64,000 nucleotides of DNA from Asparagopsis taxiformis (taxonomy: Eukaryota > Rhodophyta > Florideophyceae > Bonnemaisoniales > Bonnemaisoniaceae). Numbering within the stretch: position 1 is the stretch's first letter; every line of letters starts with the position of its first letter. The notes under the pieces were generated by a model, which searched no databases, had not been told where the DNA came from, and saw nothing but the letters and a program-made list of their open reading frames with translations. This document shows positions 62,370 through 64,000 of this stretch, piece after piece. Both the position numbers and the translations under genes were made by a program. The DNA lies in NCBI GenBank assembly GCA_030407315.1, contig JALQPE010001831.1, positions 1-64,000 of the forward strand, read 5' to 3'.

Positions 62370-64000
62370 TTATCGCGCACTAGGTGCATCCCAGTAGTTG
62401 ACTGTTTCGATAGCATCCGCCAATTCTTCTTCGTCACTTAAAAGGTAGAGATGAGAACGAACCGGAAGACCATATGTTAGGCGATTTTCCGCTGAACTAC
62501 TGAATCCTTTGCCTCCATGGTAGAAGTCACCACGACCGATGAAGAGAGAATACGGTGGCACGTAGATGTCCATAACAGGCGTCTTGTACTTCTCAGCATC
62601 TGCACGCGTCAAACAGACGTGGCTGAAATACGCTCCACGAAGCCAGAACCCATCAGCCGCGCTTGCCATCAGAAAGTACGATCTTCCAGGTGGGAAATCG
62701 GAATCATTGATGACCACCGGTAGGTCTGTGTGCAAGTCTTGATCTGGAGCACCATCAGAGGTCAGCAAAAGACGTAAACCGGTTTTAGGAAAGGCCACAG
62801 GCTCATGGATTCCTAGGCCCAAGTACATTAGCTCGGCACAGATTGCTTTGCCGACCTCGAGAATCATCTTGTTCTTGAATTGATGTTCATCCATCTGCTC
62901 GAGATCGTCGCAAATCTTCTTCCTTGAGATAGAGAACCTTCCCAAACGAGAGGCCTGTTGCTCTGCCGTTACCTCACCCTTGTTTCGAATCTGATGCCAG
63001 GGATCATTGGAACTGTCTTCAGCAGAAGAATGAACAGGTTTGAACTTCTGGGCGTAGAACGTGAACAGTTCATGTGCTGCGTTGCCCACAGTCGAAGAAC
63101 GGAAGATACCACTGAGTACATGGGCACCCAAGAGATTGAGAGTTGACCTAGCTGTTGCAAAGAACTTCTCTGCACAGCAAGCTGGACCACTGCACGCTAT
63201 ACAATTCATATCGGCAGCAGCTGCACTCAAAATCTCCTGTCGGATTGTTTCGTACAGCTTGCTGTCGATATAGTACTTGACCCTAGAGTCTGACGGTATG
63301 GTGTTCGGGAGAATATCCATAATCCGTTCATCGACTACCCTGTCGGGGAGGGGATTTTCCTGCTCATCGCTGAACAATGGAATCTCCTCGGTTGAACGTT
63401 TAACCGTACGGTTAACTTCCAGTCTTCTGCGCTTCGGAAGGGGCTCTTCGGACTCTTCTTCTACCTCCGACTCTGCCTGACTGTCGCCGCCAACCCGTAG
63501 ACTCTCCGTTCTCTGCCGTTTCGACCTGCGAAGTGTCTCGACTGGCTCATTCACCGCAAGCGGTGGTGCATTGAGAGGGAGACGGAGGAGAACAGATCCC
63601 AATTGCTTCTCAGAACCTGCCACAGTGGCATCAGGGGTTCCTTGAGCCTGCTCAACTGCAGGAACGGAAGTGGCAGGAGCAGGAGGGGTAGCAGGAGGGG
63701 TGGAAGGGGCGGGAACGGAAGCGGCAGGAAGAGGAGGGGTAGTAGGAGCAGGAGTAGAAGGGGTAGAAGGGGTAGAAGGGTAGAAGGGGTAGAAGGGTAG
63801 AAGGAGTAGAAGGGGTAGAATGAGCACGAGGAGCAGGAGGGGTAGAAGGAGCAGGAGGAGTAGGACCAGAACGGGTAGAAGGGGTAGAAGGCTCATCTGA
63901 TTGGGGCGTAGATGGCTTCGGCGCATCTTCAGATGGCTGTTCATTGTGAACAATGACCCTTTGGTCCTCTTCCATGTCCACAACGCCCGTGGGAAAGCGA
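62370..64000 (-). CDS. ParB-dioxygenase family gene, partial, one frameshift
   Basis: The dioxygenase half of a further family member, running off the right edge, so a ParB-like N-terminus would lie outside the window. The C-terminal frame has GLRLLLTSDG, LHTDLP (iron ligands), YFLMASAADGF, PPYSLFIGRGDFYHGG (third ligand) and PVRSHLYL (2-oxoglutarate Arg); all ligands are present. Upstream is an acidic/basic linker and a P/S/T-rich low-complexity stretch. The acidic MDMEEDQRVIV segment near the edge is in a different frame, so a shift lies in the repetitive region at about 63770-63820. It could be polymorphism, assembly error or inactivation there. The sequence is clearly different from the two enzymes of element A, so it marks another element or gene. 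Confidence 0.75.
   Translation of the reverse strand, partial: AFPRALWTWKRTKGSLFTMNSHLKMRRSHLRPNQMSLLPLLPVLVLLLLLLLPLLLLVLILPLLLLLPFYPFYPSTPSTPSTPAPTTPPLPAASVPAPSTPPATPPAPATSVPAVEQAQGTPDATVAGSEKQLGSVLLRLPLNAPPLAVNEPVETLRRSKRQRTESLRVGGDSQAESEVEEESEEPLPKRRRLEVNRTVKRSTEEIPLFSDEQENPLPDRVVDERIMDILPNTIPSDSRVKYYIDSKLYETIRQEILSAAAADMNCIACSGPACCAEKFFATARSTLNLLGAHVLSGIFRSSTVGNAAHELFTFYAQKFKPVHSSAEDSSNDPWHQIRNKGEVTAEQQASRLGRFSISRKKICDDLEQMDEHQFKNKMILEVGKAICAELMYLGLGIHEPVAFPKTGLRLLLTSDGAPDQDLHTDLPVVINDSDFPPGRSYFLMASAADGFWLRGAYFSHVCLTRADAEKYKTPVMDIYVPPYSLFIGRGDFYHGGKGFSSSAENRLTYGLPVRSHLYLLSDEEELADAIETVNYWDAPSAR

Noticed and set aside
1..64000. Integrated giant virus as the source of methylase, SET and dioxygenase genes
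   Set aside because: No capsid, polymerase or packaging gene is present, and the cargo sits between transposon ends.

Overview
The window is eukaryotic nuclear DNA made almost entirely of mobile elements. Evidence: DDE transposases of the CACTA / Plavaka-KDZ-like kind, CACTA-type termini, Ty1/copia gag remnants, a SET domain, no Shine-Dalgarno or operon packing, and large intergenic repeat arrays. The genes are long intronless ORFs. The host is uncertain. My weak best guess is an intron-poor alga such as a florideophyte red alga; a fungus or another protist cannot be excluded.

Region I (1 to about 16.4 kb, perhaps to 19 kb; the left end lies outside the window) looks like one large element. 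It carries a frame-broken ParB-like/2-oxoglutarate dioxygenase gene (-), a DNA methyltransferase-SET fusion (+), a coiled-coil accessory gene with a -1 frameshift at A_AAA_AAG (+), and a Plavaka-like transposase with an N-terminal zinc finger (-). Copies of a roughly 200-bp hairpin repeat lie 220-350 bp upstream of three of these genes. Region 16.9-19.0 kb is a set of tandem repeats. Region 19-24.9 kb is mostly featureless and holds two decayed copia gag fragments in opposite orientations.

Element A (24,891-51,330) is a 26.4-kb CACTA-type element with termini CACTACGGTGTTGA...TCAACACCGTAGTG and subterminal repeats rich in GACAGT/ACTGTC. In order it encodes a 1267-aa transposase, two ParB-2OG dioxygenases, a ParB-methyltransferase-SET protein (-), a 453-aa protein that may start with a Tudor/SH3-like fold, and a coiled-coil accessory protein (-). 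Four spaces between genes and gene blocks in its middle carry arrays of a 39-bp palindrome (18 copies). Element B (51,331-62,092) is a nearly identical inverted copy of the first 10.8 kb of A. It is cut inside its dioxygenase gene exactly at the right terminus of A. The outer flanks (to 24,890 and from 62,093) look like the two halves of one copia gag zinc knuckle. From 62,370 to the right edge another ParB-2OG family gene enters the window.

The main message is that two structurally different transposons carry the same cargo set: transposase, coiled-coil helper, ParB-like/2OG-Fe(II) dioxygenase, and bacterial-type (beta-class, DPPY/DPPF) DNA methyltransferase fused to SET. I infer a transposon-borne chromatin and DNA modification system: a DNA methylase and a histone-type methylase in one chain, a candidate base-oxidising or demethylating enzyme, ParB-like domains for site recognition or clamping, and dense palindromic arrays as candidate sites. 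The catalytic motifs are seen directly; substrates and biological roles are inferred.
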